This document shows, piece after piece, positions 1 to 9,401 of a stretch of 45,243 bases of DNA. Position 1 is the first letter of the stretch. Every line of letters begins with the position of its first letter. The notes under the pieces were generated by a model, which saw only the letters and a list, made by a program, of their open reading frames with translations, was not told the DNA's origin and made no database searches. Position numbers and translations under genes: made by a program. The stretch is from Odoribacter sp. UBA944. Its GTDB lineage: Bacteria; Bacteroidota; Bacteroidia; Bacteroidales; Marinifilaceae. The stretch is from positions 1 to 45,243 of the forward strand of contig DBDA01000011.1 in the NCBI GenBank assembly GCA_002293375.1, read 5' to 3'.

Positions 1-305
1 CTCTGCTCCATGGAGTAAATAAGTAAGTAGTATACGTCTTGGTCTCCCCAATGGTCTCTTTCCCTCAGGTTTCCCTATCAAATCCCGGTATGCACCTCTC
101 CTCTTCCACCGATCTCATTCTTCTTGATTTGGTCACCCGAATAATATTTGGTGAGTATTACAGATCAAAAAGCTCATCTTTATGTATTTTTCTCCACGCC
201 TCTGTTACTTCATCCCTCTTAGGCCCTAATATTTTCCTCAGCACCGTATTCTCACACACCCTCAGCCTATGTTCCTCACTCAATATGAGCTATCAAGTTT
301 TACAA
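1..305 (-). mobile_element. Decayed arthropod-type LINE (non-LTR retrotransposon) tail fragment
   Basis: Read on the minus strand from about 290 down to 20, the DNA encodes a broken open frame containing, in order, LSEEHRLRV, VLRKILGPKRDEVTEAWRK, a stop, YSPNIIRVTKSRRMR and, after a frameshift, GKPEGKRPLGRPRR. This series is the well-known C-terminal tail following the reverse transcriptase of LINE elements abundant in insect genomes (usual form: EEHRLRVFENRVLRKIFGPKRDEVTGEWR, then SPNIIRVIKSRRMRWAGHVARMGE, then GKPEGKRPLGRPRRRW). The segment expected to hold WAGHVARMG is shortened, and several stops and a frameshift are present, so this is a dead copy. No bacterial gene is readable here. It is either host DNA joined during assembly or a real eukaryote-bacterium junction. 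Identification is from recalled family motifs, not a search. Confidence 0.8.
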
Positions 306-441
306 TTGAAGAGTGTAAATTGCTCTCCTATCGTAATGCGACGGCTTTTTGGATTCGAGTGTTAATATGTATTTCGGATGTGTTTCCTCATGTGTATGTT
401 ACGTGGATGAATATCAATTCTTGATTGTAATTGTATATTGA
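306..441. other. AT-rich stretch between LINE relic and tonB, probably also non-bacterial
   Basis: No convincing bacterial gene, promoter or terminator is visible. The minus-strand LINE frame can be followed a little further (an NCKT then two stops just upstream of LILSEEH, where a CETW-like motif would be expected), and then becomes unrecognisable. Base composition is more AT-rich than the bacterial genes that follow. The junction with bacterial DNA is placed near 460-475, just inside the tonB reading frame, because recognisable TonB sequence starts there. Confidence 0.45.
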
Positions 442-1068
442 ATGCATATTCAAGGATTGTTTGACATTCTGTTGTTTGCTTTTGAGTGGAAGAGCGAATC
501 TTTCGTGATGCAGGAGCAGGATATTGAAGGCGTTGCCGCAGAAGAGGAGGAAGCTATTCCGATCACCCAGCACCTGACTCCCCCTCCTCCTCCCCCTCCT
601 CCCGCACCTAAACTGACCGACCTCATTGAGATTGTGGAAGACGATCTGGAAATGGAGGATGAGTTGGAACTGGAAGATGTGGAGGATGACACGGAAAACA
701 CGGTGAACGATACACAAAACTGGAGCGATTTCGGTACCGGAGAGGATACCGGAGAAGGGGAAATTTTTGTGGTCGTGGAAGACAATCCGATCTTTCCGGA
801 AGGAAACGTAACCGCCTGGATCAACAAACGGATCAAATATCCAACCATTGCACAGGAAAACGGCATTACCGGAAGGGTTATTGTGAAGTTCGTGATCGAG
901 AAAGACGGTTCTGTTACCAATGTGGAAGTATTGCGGGGTGTTGACCCCTCTCTGGACAAGGAGGCCGTGCGGGTAATCAACCTGATGCCAAAGTGGAGGC
1001 CGGGAAAACAGCGGGGAAGATCTGTGCGGGTTGCCTATACGTTGCCGATCATTTTCCAACTGAACTAA
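442..1068 (+). CDS. Energy transducer TonB, 5'-truncated at a junction
   Basis: TonB couples the inner-membrane ExbB/ExbD motor to outer-membrane TonB-dependent receptors. The frame shows the end of an N-terminal membrane helix (LLFAFEWKS, residues 10-18), an acidic segment, a run of eight prolines, a second strongly acidic linker (residues about 65-105), and a complete C-terminal TonB domain from about residue 130, with the typical YP...GITGRVIVKFVIEKDG start and a VRVAYTLPI-like end. The usual cytoplasmic N-terminus and most of the membrane helix are missing: the ATG at 442 and the first eight or so residues look like read-in from foreign DNA. True bacterial coding probably begins near 466. 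A terminator follows at 1110. No ExbB/ExbD genes adjoin it here; a set lies at 37453. Confidence 0.85.
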   Translation: MHIQGLFDILLFAFEWKSESFVMQEQDIEGVAAEEEEAIPITQHLTPPPPPPPPAPKLTDLIEIVEDDLEMEDELELEDVEDDTENTVNDTQNWSDFGTGEDTGEGEIFVVVEDNPIFPEGNVTAWINKRIKYPTIAQENGITGRVIVKFVIEKDGSVTNVEVLRGVDPSLDKEAVRVINLMPKWRPGKQRGRSVRVAYTLPIIFQLN

Positions 1069-1109
1069 TAAACCAAGGTTCGAGAAACTGTTCAATTACA
1101 TAAGAGAAG

Positions 1110-1141
1110 GGGGCTGTCAGTTATGTCAGCCTCTTTTTTTG
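1110..1141 (+). terminator. Intrinsic terminator after tonB
   Basis: A seven-pair stem (GGGGCTG at 1110-1116 with CAGCCTC at 1127-1133, one G-T pair) is followed directly by seven Ts. It separates tonB from hflX. Confidence 0.8.
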
Positions 1142-1172
1142 ATACAACATCTTATCATTTATAACGAGGTCT

Positions 1173-2408
1173 ATGGGAGACTATTTTTATACGGAAAAGC
1201 AGGCGGAAAAAGCAGTGTTGGTGGGAGTAACCCTCCAACAGGAGGGCGGAAGTCCAGAAAAGACGCAGGAGTACCTGGATGAATTGTCTTTCCTGGCAGA
1301 AACGGCGGGAGCGGAAACTGTTAAAATTTTTACCCAGAATCTGCCCAAGCCGGTGTTCAGCACCTTTATCGGCAAAGGAAAATTAGAAGAGATCCAGCAA
1401 TATGTCGAGGAACAGGAGATCGATTTGGTGATCTTTGACGATGAGTTAACTCCCACCCAACTCCGGAACGTGGAAAACGAATTGAAAGGGGTCAAAGTAC
1501 TGGACCGTACCAACCTCATCCTGGATATTTTTGCCAACCGGGCCCACACGGCGCATGCCAAAACGCAGGTGGAACTGGCGCAATACCAATACCTTCTCCC
1601 CCGGTTGACCGGGATGTGGACTCACTTGGAACGGCAGAAAGGGGGGATCGGTTTGAGGGGACCCGGTGAAACCGAAATCGAAACGGACCGACGGGTGATC
1701 CGGGACAAAATCACCCGGTTAAAGGAGCAGTTGTCCAAAATAGACCGGCAGATGTCCACCCAACGGAAGAACCGGGGAAAGTTGGTCCGGGTGGCATTGG
1801 TCGGTTACACCAATGTGGGAAAATCCACCCTGATGAACTTGCTCAGCAAATCGGATGTGTTCGCCGAGAACAAACTGTTCGCCACCCTGGATACCACTGT
1901 ACGTAAAATCGCCATCCGGAATGTACCGTTCCTGCTGGCGGATACGGTCGGTTTTATTCGGAAACTGCCCACCCACCTGATCGAATCTTTTAAATCTACT
2001 TTGGACGAAGTACGGGAGGCCGATGTGATCCTGCACGTCGTGGATATCTCGCATCCGCAGTTCGAAGAGCAGATTAAAGTGGTCGACGAAACGCTGTCCG
2101 ACCTGATCCGGGAGTCGAAACCTACTCTGATGGTCTTTAATAAGATCGACGCTTTCCGCTATGTGAAAAAGGAGGAGGACGACCTCACCCCTGTCGAACG
2201 GAACAATTACAGCCTGGAAGACCTGAAACAAATGTGGATGTCGAAGCAGGAGGTGGATACCGTTTACATCTCGGCTGCCCGCAAAGAGAATGTTGAAGAG
2301 TTGAAGGAGAAGGTGTATGCAATTGTCCGGGAGATCCACTCCGCCCGCTTCCCTTACAACGATTTTCTGTATACAGAGTACAGCGAGGAAGATGCAGAGT
2401 CTGTTTAA
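1173..2408 (+). CDS. hflX: GTPase HflX
   Basis: HflX is a ribosome-associated GTPase that splits stalled or heat-damaged 70S ribosomes. The 411-residue protein is normal length. Residues 1-200 form the HflX N-terminal domain with the conserved GKGK (about 67-70) and the GGIGLRGPGETEIETDRR helix start; the G domain has G1 GYTNVGKST at 211-219, G3 DTVGF and G4 NKID. The short extension after the G domain is usual in this phylum. The ATG at 1173 is preceded by an A/T-rich leader with a weak purine stretch (AACGAGG). It stands alone between the tonB terminator and a convergent small gene. Confidence 0.95.
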   Translation: MGDYFYTEKQAEKAVLVGVTLQQEGGSPEKTQEYLDELSFLAETAGAETVKIFTQNLPKPVFSTFIGKGKLEEIQQYVEEQEIDLVIFDDELTPTQLRNVENELKGVKVLDRTNLILDIFANRAHTAHAKTQVELAQYQYLLPRLTGMWTHLERQKGGIGLRGPGETEIETDRRVIRDKITRLKEQLSKIDRQMSTQRKNRGKLVRVALVGYTNVGKSTLMNLLSKSDVFAENKLFATLDTTVRKIAIRNVPFLLADTVGFIRKLPTHLIESFKSTLDEVREADVILHVVDISHPQFEEQIKVVDETLSDLIRESKPTLMVFNKIDAFRYVKKEEDDLTPVERNNYSLEDLKQMWMSKQEVDTVYISAARKENVEELKEKVYAIVREIHSARFPYNDFLYTEYSEEDAESV

Positions 2409-2416
2409 GAGCTTGT

Positions 2417-2791
2417 TTACATGGCGGCCGGTCTTCTGTACACCTCTGTGAAATCAAGCAAAAAAGCAAAGTCGAACAGGCCGAACACCGGGTAACTTTC
2501 GCCCGAATGGTGTTTGAGGTAAGGCAGCAGCAACACCATCTGAAAAACCCGGAAAAGCGCTCTTCTTTTTTCTCCGGGAACATCATTACCGGTCCGTTCC
2601 ATGTATTTGCGCAACGCGTAAGAAAAGATCCGGTACTCGTAACGAACCTCGTAGGCTCCTTTCATGTAGTCGTCTAACGGGACAACTACGTGCCAGCATT
2701 TGAGCAAACTCTCCGGAACACAATCCCAGGTAACATCCGGATACTGGTCAATAAAGCGAAAACTGTTCCTTAAAATTTTCTTTATCGTCAT
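2417..2791 (-). CDS. Conserved-looking hypothetical protein, 124 aa
   Basis: I do not recognise this family. The protein begins MTIKKILRNSFRF, has no signal peptide, is rich in aromatic residues (Y, F, W), and has a hydrophobic stretch MVLLLPYL near residue 85-92 that is too short and mixed for a confident membrane span. A good promoter on the minus strand (TTTG at 2855-2858, 20 nt, TATATTTA at 2827-2834) lies 36 bases upstream of the ATG, which supports a real gene. It is convergent with hflX with an 8-base gap and no visible terminator between them. No function is assigned. Confidence 0.65.
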   Translation of the reverse strand: MTIKKILRNSFRFIDQYPDVTWDCVPESLLKCWHVVVPLDDYMKGAYEVRYEYRIFSYALRKYMERTGNDVPGEKRRALFRVFQMVLLLPYLKHHSGESYPVFGLFDFAFLLDFTEVYRRPAAM

Positions 2792-2820
2792 GAACCCTTG
2801 GCTTTAGTGGTTCACACAAG

Positions 2821-2858
2821 TATCTATAAATATAGCGGGGCTCTACTTATTGCTCAAA
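2821..2858 (-). promoter_or_regulatory. Bacteroidota-type promoter for the 124-aa protein
   Basis: On the minus strand, TTTG (2855-2858), a 20-nt spacer and TATATTTA (2827-2834) fit the phylum consensus TTTG-N19-21-TAnnTTTG with one mismatch. Predicted start of transcription is near 2821, giving a leader of about 30 nt. The -33 box overlaps the 5' side of the closing stem of the RNA candidate on the other strand. Confidence 0.5.
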
Positions 2859-2990
2859 GGTTACTTGGCCAGACCTGAAAACAGATAAGCAAGCCCACGC
2901 TATAAGGAATATCTCATCGCTATACAGCGCAGGCGTTGCACACACAGTCCTGTTTCTAATTACGGCCAAGTTTCTTGAGCAAGACTTTAT
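2835..2990 (+). ncRNA. Candidate rod-like structured RNA (6S / Bacteroidales-1-like)
   Basis: In a gene-free gap, eight bases at 2850-2857 (TTGCTCAA) pair with 2975-2982 (TTGAGCAA), and seven bases at 2864-2870 (CTTGGCC) pair with 2964-2970 (GGCCAAG), separated by a small internal loop. Further inside, AAACAG (2879-2884) pairs with CTGTTT (2950-2955), GCAA (2889-2892) with TTGC (2936-2939), and a hairpin CGCT-ATAC-AGCG sits near the apex side. A long closing stem, an interrupted rod and a central open region are the plan of 6S RNA, which sequesters RNA polymerase; the Bacteroidales-1 motif has been proposed to be the 6S RNA of this order. A weak plus-strand promoter (TTG 2798-2800, 20 nt, TATCTATA 2821-2828) suggests the plus strand, but the strand is uncertain and no clear terminator follows. 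Confidence 0.45.
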
Positions 2991-3012
2991 GTGAACGTAA
3001 AAATAATCATAA

Positions 3013-3041
3013 TTCTTTACAATCCATGCAAATGTAAAGAA
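3013..3041 (-). terminator. Possible tyrS terminator hairpin
   Basis: TTCTTTACA (3013-3021) pairs with TGTAAAGAA (3033-3041) around an 11-nt loop; on the minus strand it is followed by a T-rich run. It lies about 25 bases past the tyrS stop. The stem is AT-rich and the tract interrupted, so the call is weak. Confidence 0.35.
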
Positions 3042-3063
3042 ATTTACACTATTTTCTGTGCTA

Positions 3064-4353
3064 TTAATTTACAATTATGAGAAAATAACTTTTTTTACCA
3101 CTTTGGGCAACGATGTATTTGCCGTTGATCAGACTCCGGGAGGAGGCCATCGTCTCTTCGCCGACCTTCTCTTTGTTGATACTGATCGAATGGGCTTTAA
3201 TGGCTCGGCGGGCTTCTCCTTTGGAGGGCATGATGGCGGTTTTTTCCGCCAAGAACTCCACAAGAGGAATGCCTTTTTCGAGATCGGCCATTGCTATTTC
3301 AAATTGTGGGACCCCTTCAAAGACAGAAAGAAAGGTGTCTTCGTCAATTTTGTGCAGGGTTTCGGAGGTGGAGTTCCCAAACAGGATTTGCGATGCTTCC
3401 AAGGCGGACCCGTAAGCCGCTTCACCGTGGATCAGGCAAGTGATCTCTTTCGCTAATGTTTTCTGCAATTGCCGCAGGTGTGGGGCTTGTCGGTGTTCTG
3501 CAACCAGGGCGTCTATCGCCTCCGGGGAGAGCAGGGTAAAGATCTTGATGTATTTTTCCGCATCTTCGTCCCCGGTATTCAGCCAGAACTGGTAAAATTT
3601 GTATGGAGAGGTACGTTTCGGATCCAGCCAAATATTCCCTGATTCGGTCTTTCCGAATTTCTTTCCGTCGCTTTTGGTCATTAACGGCCAGGTCAACCCG
3701 TAGGCATCCAATCCCTCTATCCGCCGGATCAGCTCTCCACCGGTGGTGATGTTGCCCCACTGGTCGGAACCTCCCATCTGCAACAGGCAGTCGTGATTTT
3801 TCCGCAGGTAAAGGAAATCGTATCCCTGCACCAACTGGTATGTAAACTCTGTAAAGGACATACCGCTGGAAGTTTCGCCGCTCAGCCGTTTTTTCACCGA
3901 ATCTTTCGACATCATGTAATTGACCGTGATGTGTTTCCCGATGTCCCGGATAAAGTCCAGAAAGGTAAAGTTCTTCATCCAGTCGTAGTTGTTCAGCATG
4001 ATGGCCGCATTCGGATCGGTCGAATGAAAATCTATAAAGGAGGAGAGCTGCACTTTAATGCCATCCATGTTTTTCCGGATGGTCTCTTCGTCCAGGAGAT
4101 TCCGTTCCTGTGATTTGCAACTGGGATCCCCGATCATGCCCGTGGCCCCACCGATGATGAAGATCGGTTTGTGTCCCGCCATCTGGAAATGCTTCATCAT
4201 CATGACGGAAACCAAGTGTCCTACGTGCAGGGAGTCGGCCGTCGGGTCAATCCCCACATAAGCCGTGGTCTGCCCTTTTCCCAACAACTCCTCGGTTCCG
4301 GGCATGACATCGTGGATCATGCCCCTCCATTTTAATTCGTCAACAAAATTCAT
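3064..4353 (-). CDS. tyrS: Tyrosyl-tRNA synthetase
   Basis: Charges tRNA-Tyr with tyrosine in the cytoplasm. It is 429 residues, the normal length of the bacterial TyrS type. The class I signature HVGH is at 43-46, the tyrosine-binding YxxxQ/GGSDQWGN region at about 174-201, and the KMSKS-type loop is KFGKT at 232-236, as in the E. coli enzyme. The C-terminal ~90 residues form the S4-like RNA-binding domain. It lies 57 bases downstream of cvpA on the same strand and has no promoter of its own that I can see, so the two are probably one transcript from the promoter at 4907-4945. Confidence 0.97.
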   Translation of the reverse strand: MNFVDELKWRGMIHDVMPGTEELLGKGQTTAYVGIDPTADSLHVGHLVSVMMMKHFQMAGHKPIFIIGGATGMIGDPSCKSQERNLLDEETIRKNMDGIKVQLSSFIDFHSTDPNAAIMLNNYDWMKNFTFLDFIRDIGKHITVNYMMSKDSVKKRLSGETSSGMSFTEFTYQLVQGYDFLYLRKNHDCLLQMGGSDQWGNITTGGELIRRIEGLDAYGLTWPLMTKSDGKKFGKTESGNIWLDPKRTSPYKFYQFWLNTGDEDAEKYIKIFTLLSPEAIDALVAEHRQAPHLRQLQKTLAKEITCLIHGEAAYGSALEASQILFGNSTSETLHKIDEDTFLSVFEGVPQFEIAMADLEKGIPLVEFLAEKTAIMPSKGEARRAIKAHSISINKEKVGEETMASSRSLINGKYIVAQSGKKSYFLIIVN

Positions 4354-4410
4354 ACGTTGTATCTTAAAATACCACTTTTCCGGCGTTTTCCGGAATACTC
4401 TATTACCGGC

Positions 4411-4890
4411 TTAGAAACGAATCCAGCCGTATATTTGCTTGGCAAAGGTAAGAAAAGGATTAAAAAAGAGGCTTCCCTCCCGGGCATCTTTTGGCAGAAA
4501 AGGGAATTTTTCGTCCACTGCATCCAACAGCAACAGCAATACACAGACCAGAATAAAGTATTTGACAACTCCCAACAAAGCGCCCAGTATTTTATTAAAA
4601 AAGCCCAGACAGATCACATCGACCAGTTTGGTCAACAGGCGTCCCAGCAGGTGAAGTCCAATCACAACCCCTAACACGGTCACTCCAAAAGCGATATAGG
4701 CCAGGTAGGAGGCTTGTATTTTCAACTGTTCCCGTAAAAAATCTTCGGTGATACCCGAAAATTTGACGGCGACGTACACGCCGAGCACCAACCCGGCAAG
4801 CATAGCGATCTCTATGAGCAATCCCCGGGAAAAACCTTTGTAAAGCCCATATAACAAGGGGATCCCTATGAGTATATCTATGTAATTCAC
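4411..4890 (-). CDS. CvpA family membrane protein
   Basis: A 159-residue integral membrane protein starting MNYIDILIGIPLLYGLYKGF, the typical beginning of the CvpA/colicin V production family, with four hydrophobic segments (about residues 5-22, 27-45, 64-85 and 103-122). The cellular role of Bacteroidota members is not settled; in Enterobacteria CvpA affects colicin V secretion and bile resistance. It heads an operon with tyrS and is divergent from aspS. Confidence 0.85.
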   Translation of the reverse strand: MNYIDILIGIPLLYGLYKGFSRGLLIEIAMLAGLVLGVYVAVKFSGITEDFLREQLKIQASYLAYIAFGVTVLGVVIGLHLLGRLLTKLVDVICLGFFNKILGALLGVVKYFILVCVLLLLLDAVDEKFPFLPKDAREGSLFFNPFLTFAKQIYGWIRF

Positions 4891-4906
4891 TGCGACACCT
4901 ATTTTA

Positions 4907-4945
4907 ACCGAACCAAAGATATGTGTTTTTACCTATTCGGACAAA
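4907..4945 (-). promoter_or_regulatory. Promoter of cvpA-tyrS
   Basis: Perfect Bacteroidota consensus on the minus strand: TTTG (4942-4945), 20 nt, TATCTTTG (4914-4921). Predicted start near 4907 gives a leader of about 17 nt before the cvpA ATG. Confidence 0.8.
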
Positions 4946-5035
4946 CAAAGTTCAAACGGACCCGGATAAGTTTCCTTATTTTTTAGTACTTTCGCAAATT
5001 GGTAAAAATAGCGTTTATTCAAAAAAATCGATATA

Positions 5036-6790
<1,755 letters not shown>

Positions 6791-6793
6791 ACG

Positions 6794-7915
6794 ATGTTGT
6801 TCAGCGAGGTCATCGGACAGGAAGAGGTCAAACAGCGACTGGTCCGTTCTCTACAAACGGGACGGGTGAGCCATGCACAGCTCTTTACCGGCAATACCGG
6901 ATACGGTACGATGGCCTTAGCCTTGGCATTCGCCCAATACCTGTTTTGTACCGGAGAGAAGAAAGACGACGCCTGCGGCGCCTGCCTCTCCTGCCGGCAG
7001 ATGCAGAAATTGGTACACCCCGACCTGCATTTTGTCTTTCCGGTGGTGCGGAAGAGTAAAACACCGGTCAGCGACGACTACATCCGGGAGTGGCGGGAGA
7101 TGCTGCTGACAAACGCCTGGGCCGGACCGGAAGAGTGGCTTGCGGCGATGGGGGCGGAAGAGAATGCACAGGCTGCTATTTACACGGAAGAGAGCGCTGC
7201 TATTCTCCGGAAGTTGACCTTGAAAGCCTTTGAATCTGACTACAAGGTGATGATCATTTGGTTGCCGGAGAAGATGAATTCGGAATGTGCCAACAAGTTG
7301 TTGAAGATACTGGAAGAGCCTTTCGACAAAACGGTATTTCTGCTGGTTTCGGAGGAGCCCGACCGGTTGTTGAACACCATCCGTTCCCGCACTCAGCAGA
7401 TTGCCGTCCCACCAATAGAAAAAGCGGTCATCAGCCGGCAATTGATGGCCGAAAAAGGGATCGCCGAAACTAAAGCCGCCGAATACGCCCACGTGGCTGC
7501 CGGCAACTGGCGCCGGGCGGTCAGCCTGCTGAACGAGTCGGAGGAACAGGCTGACCGGCAGGAGTTGTTTGCCCGGCTGATGCGCCTTTGCTGGTTGCGC
7601 AAGATGCTGCCGGTAAACGAGTGGGTCAACGAGATGACCGGCCTGGGACGGGAGAGGCAAAAGAGTTTTCTGGTGCACAGCCTGCATGTATTGCGGGAGA
7701 GTTTCGTCCGGAACTTCGGGAAAGGCGAACTGAATTATATGACCGAACGGGAGGAGCGTTTTTCACAAAAATTCGCTCCGTACATACACGAAGGAAACAT
7801 CATTCCGCTCTCTGCGGAGTTTGAACAGGCATACAGTGATATTGCACGCAACGGGAACGCAAGGATCATTTTTACCGACCTCTGCATTAAGGTGATGCAG
7901 AACATTCGCCCGTAA
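6794..7915 (+). CDS. holB: DNA polymerase III delta' subunit
   Basis: Subunit of the clamp loader that places the sliding clamp on DNA. At 373 residues, the N-terminal AAA+-type domain has a degenerate P-loop (GNTGYGTM, 33-40) in place of GxxGxGKT, as expected for delta', which does not bind ATP productively. Cysteines 52, 61, 64 and 67 form the zinc-binding knuckle usual in this subunit. KLLKILEEP and IRSRTQ match the lower part of the domain. The start lies 3 bases after the aspS stop, so it is translated from the same message; ricT follows 19 bases later. Confidence 0.9.
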   Translation: MLFSEVIGQEEVKQRLVRSLQTGRVSHAQLFTGNTGYGTMALALAFAQYLFCTGEKKDDACGACLSCRQMQKLVHPDLHFVFPVVRKSKTPVSDDYIREWREMLLTNAWAGPEEWLAAMGAEENAQAAIYTEESAAILRKLTLKAFESDYKVMIIWLPEKMNSECANKLLKILEEPFDKTVFLLVSEEPDRLLNTIRSRTQQIAVPPIEKAVISRQLMAEKGIAETKAAEYAHVAAGNWRRAVSLLNESEEQADRQELFARLMRLCWLRKMLPVNEWVNEMTGLGRERQKSFLVHSLHVLRESFVRNFGKGELNYMTEREERFSQKFAPYIHEGNIIPLSAEFEQAYSDIARNGNARIIFTDLCIKVMQNIRP

Positions 7916-7934
7916 CAACTAAAATAGAAACACC

Positions 7935-9401
7935 ATGAGTGAATTGGAAACAGATTACATACTTTCCGGAAAAGAGAGAGAGGAACCGGAAGAATCGAAC
8001 GAAACAGCCTTGCCTGCCGGACCGGTTGCTTCGGCCGATTCTGTAGAATCGGCCGAAGCAACAGAATTGACCGAGCTCATTGAAGCCATTGAAGCGATTG
8101 GAGCACCGGATGTGACGGATGTGACGGATGTGATCGGATTAATAGTACCGACAGAGGCAGTCGAATCGGTTTTGCCGGCAGAGCCGGTCGGGCAGGCAAG
8201 CAAAACGATCCCTGTTATCGACCACCGGCTGCTGGCGGGAAAGCTCTCTGTCTACGACTGGCTGCGCGATCTGCCCGGTAACAGACACATCCCGGAAATC
8301 GTTGAAGTCCGGTTTAAGAATACCCGAAAGGCTTTTTTCAGTAATCCCTCCAAACTGCCTTTGCAGGAAGGAGATATTGTCGCCGTAGAGGCTGCTCTTG
8401 GACACGACATCGGCATCATCTCCCTGTCGGGCGAATTGGTGAAGGAGCAGATCCGGATGAAAAAGATCGACCTGAACCGGAATCCCCTGAAGAAAGTGTA
8501 CCGGAAAGCAAAGCCCCACGATATTGAGAAGTGGCAACAGGCCATCGCCCTGGAACACGAAACCATGATCCGTTCCCGGAAGATCGCCGCCGATCTCCGG
8601 TTGAATATGAAGATCGGCGATGTGGAATACCAAGGAGATAAGACCAAAGCGATCTTTTACTACATCGCTGACGAGCGGGTGGACTTCCGTTCCCTGATTA
8701 AAATATTGGCCGATACCTTCCACATCCGGATCGAGATGAAACAGATCGGCGCCCGGCAGGAAACCGGACGCATCGGGGGCATCGGCTCCTGCGGGTTGCA
8801 GTTGTGCTGCTCCATGTTCATCTCCAACTTTGTATCGGTATCCACCTCTTCCGCCCGGTACCAGGACATCTCCCTAAACCCGCAAAAGTTGGCCGGACAG
8901 TGCGGAAAACTGAAGTGTTGCCTCAATTACGAAGTGGATACGTATGTCGATGCCCAAAAAGATTTTCCCTCTACCCATGTCCCGCTGAATACTGGCGAAG
9001 GAATGCTGTATCATCAAAAAACAGACATCTTCGGCAGGGCTATGTACTACGCGTTCGACAAAGAGGGACGAGGGATGCACATCCGGCTTTCCGTCGACCG
9101 GATCAAGGAGATCATCGCCCTGAACCGAAAAGGGGTGGTTCCACCGAAAGCCAACGACCAGGTGGAGGAAAAGAAGGTGCCGGACATTAAATACACCGAC
9201 GGTGTGGGTGAAGAGAGCCTCAGTCGTTTTGACGAGAAAAGAGGCAAAAAACAGCGGCCAAAAAACAGGGGCGGGAACGGGAACAGAACCGAGAATAGAG
9301 GCAATCAGCCGAACCACCGGAACAATAATCACAACCGGCCCGGAAATTCCGGACAAGGCAGGAACCGGCCGGACAAAGAACCTCCTGCTAACGACTTATG
9401 A
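7935..9401 (+). CDS. PSP1 domain protein (RicT/YaaT family)
   Basis: In Bacillus, RicT (YaaT) works with RicA and RicF in an iron-sulfur complex that affects RNA processing and development; the role in Bacteroidota is not known. Of 488 residues, 90-400 form the core, with six cysteines in two groups (286, 291, 292 and 323, 328, 329: SCGLQLCC and QCGKLKCC), the likely Fe-S ligands. The N-terminal 90 residues are an acidic low-complexity stretch with short repeats (IEAIEAI, DVTDVTDV) that also holds a 38-base DNA palindrome. The C-terminal 60 residues are rich in N, R and G, as in RNA-binding tails. Downstream of holB, as in other members of the phylum; its stop overlaps the next start (ATGA). 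Confidence 0.88.
   Translation: MSELETDYILSGKEREEPEESNETALPAGPVASADSVESAEATELTELIEAIEAIGAPDVTDVTDVIGLIVPTEAVESVLPAEPVGQASKTIPVIDHRLLAGKLSVYDWLRDLPGNRHIPEIVEVRFKNTRKAFFSNPSKLPLQEGDIVAVEAALGHDIGIISLSGELVKEQIRMKKIDLNRNPLKKVYRKAKPHDIEKWQQAIALEHETMIRSRKIAADLRLNMKIGDVEYQGDKTKAIFYYIADERVDFRSLIKILADTFHIRIEMKQIGARQETGRIGGIGSCGLQLCCSMFISNFVSVSTSSARYQDISLNPQKLAGQCGKLKCCLNYEVDTYVDAQKDFPSTHVPLNTGEGMLYHQKTDIFGRAMYYAFDKEGRGMHIRLSVDRIKEIIALNRKGVVPPKANDQVEEKKVPDIKYTDGVGEESLSRFDEKRGKKQRPKNRGGNGNRTENRGNQPNHRNNNHNRPGNSGQGRNRPDKEPPANDL
8025..8062. repeat. 38-bp perfect palindrome inside the ricT-like gene
   Basis: Eighteen bases at 8025-8042 (GTTGCTTCGGCCGATTCT) are the exact reverse complement of 8045-8062, with only GT between. 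It encodes VASADSVESAEAT in the low-complexity N-terminus, so the reading frame is kept on both arms. Confidence 0.95.

Noticed and set aside
39..365. Plus-strand open frame of 108 codons at the window start
   Set aside because: It is the opposite strand of the LINE relic and has no protein-like features.
580..606. C-rich run in tonB as a slippage site
   Set aside because: It is interrupted by Ts and encodes the normal proline-rich rod of TonB.
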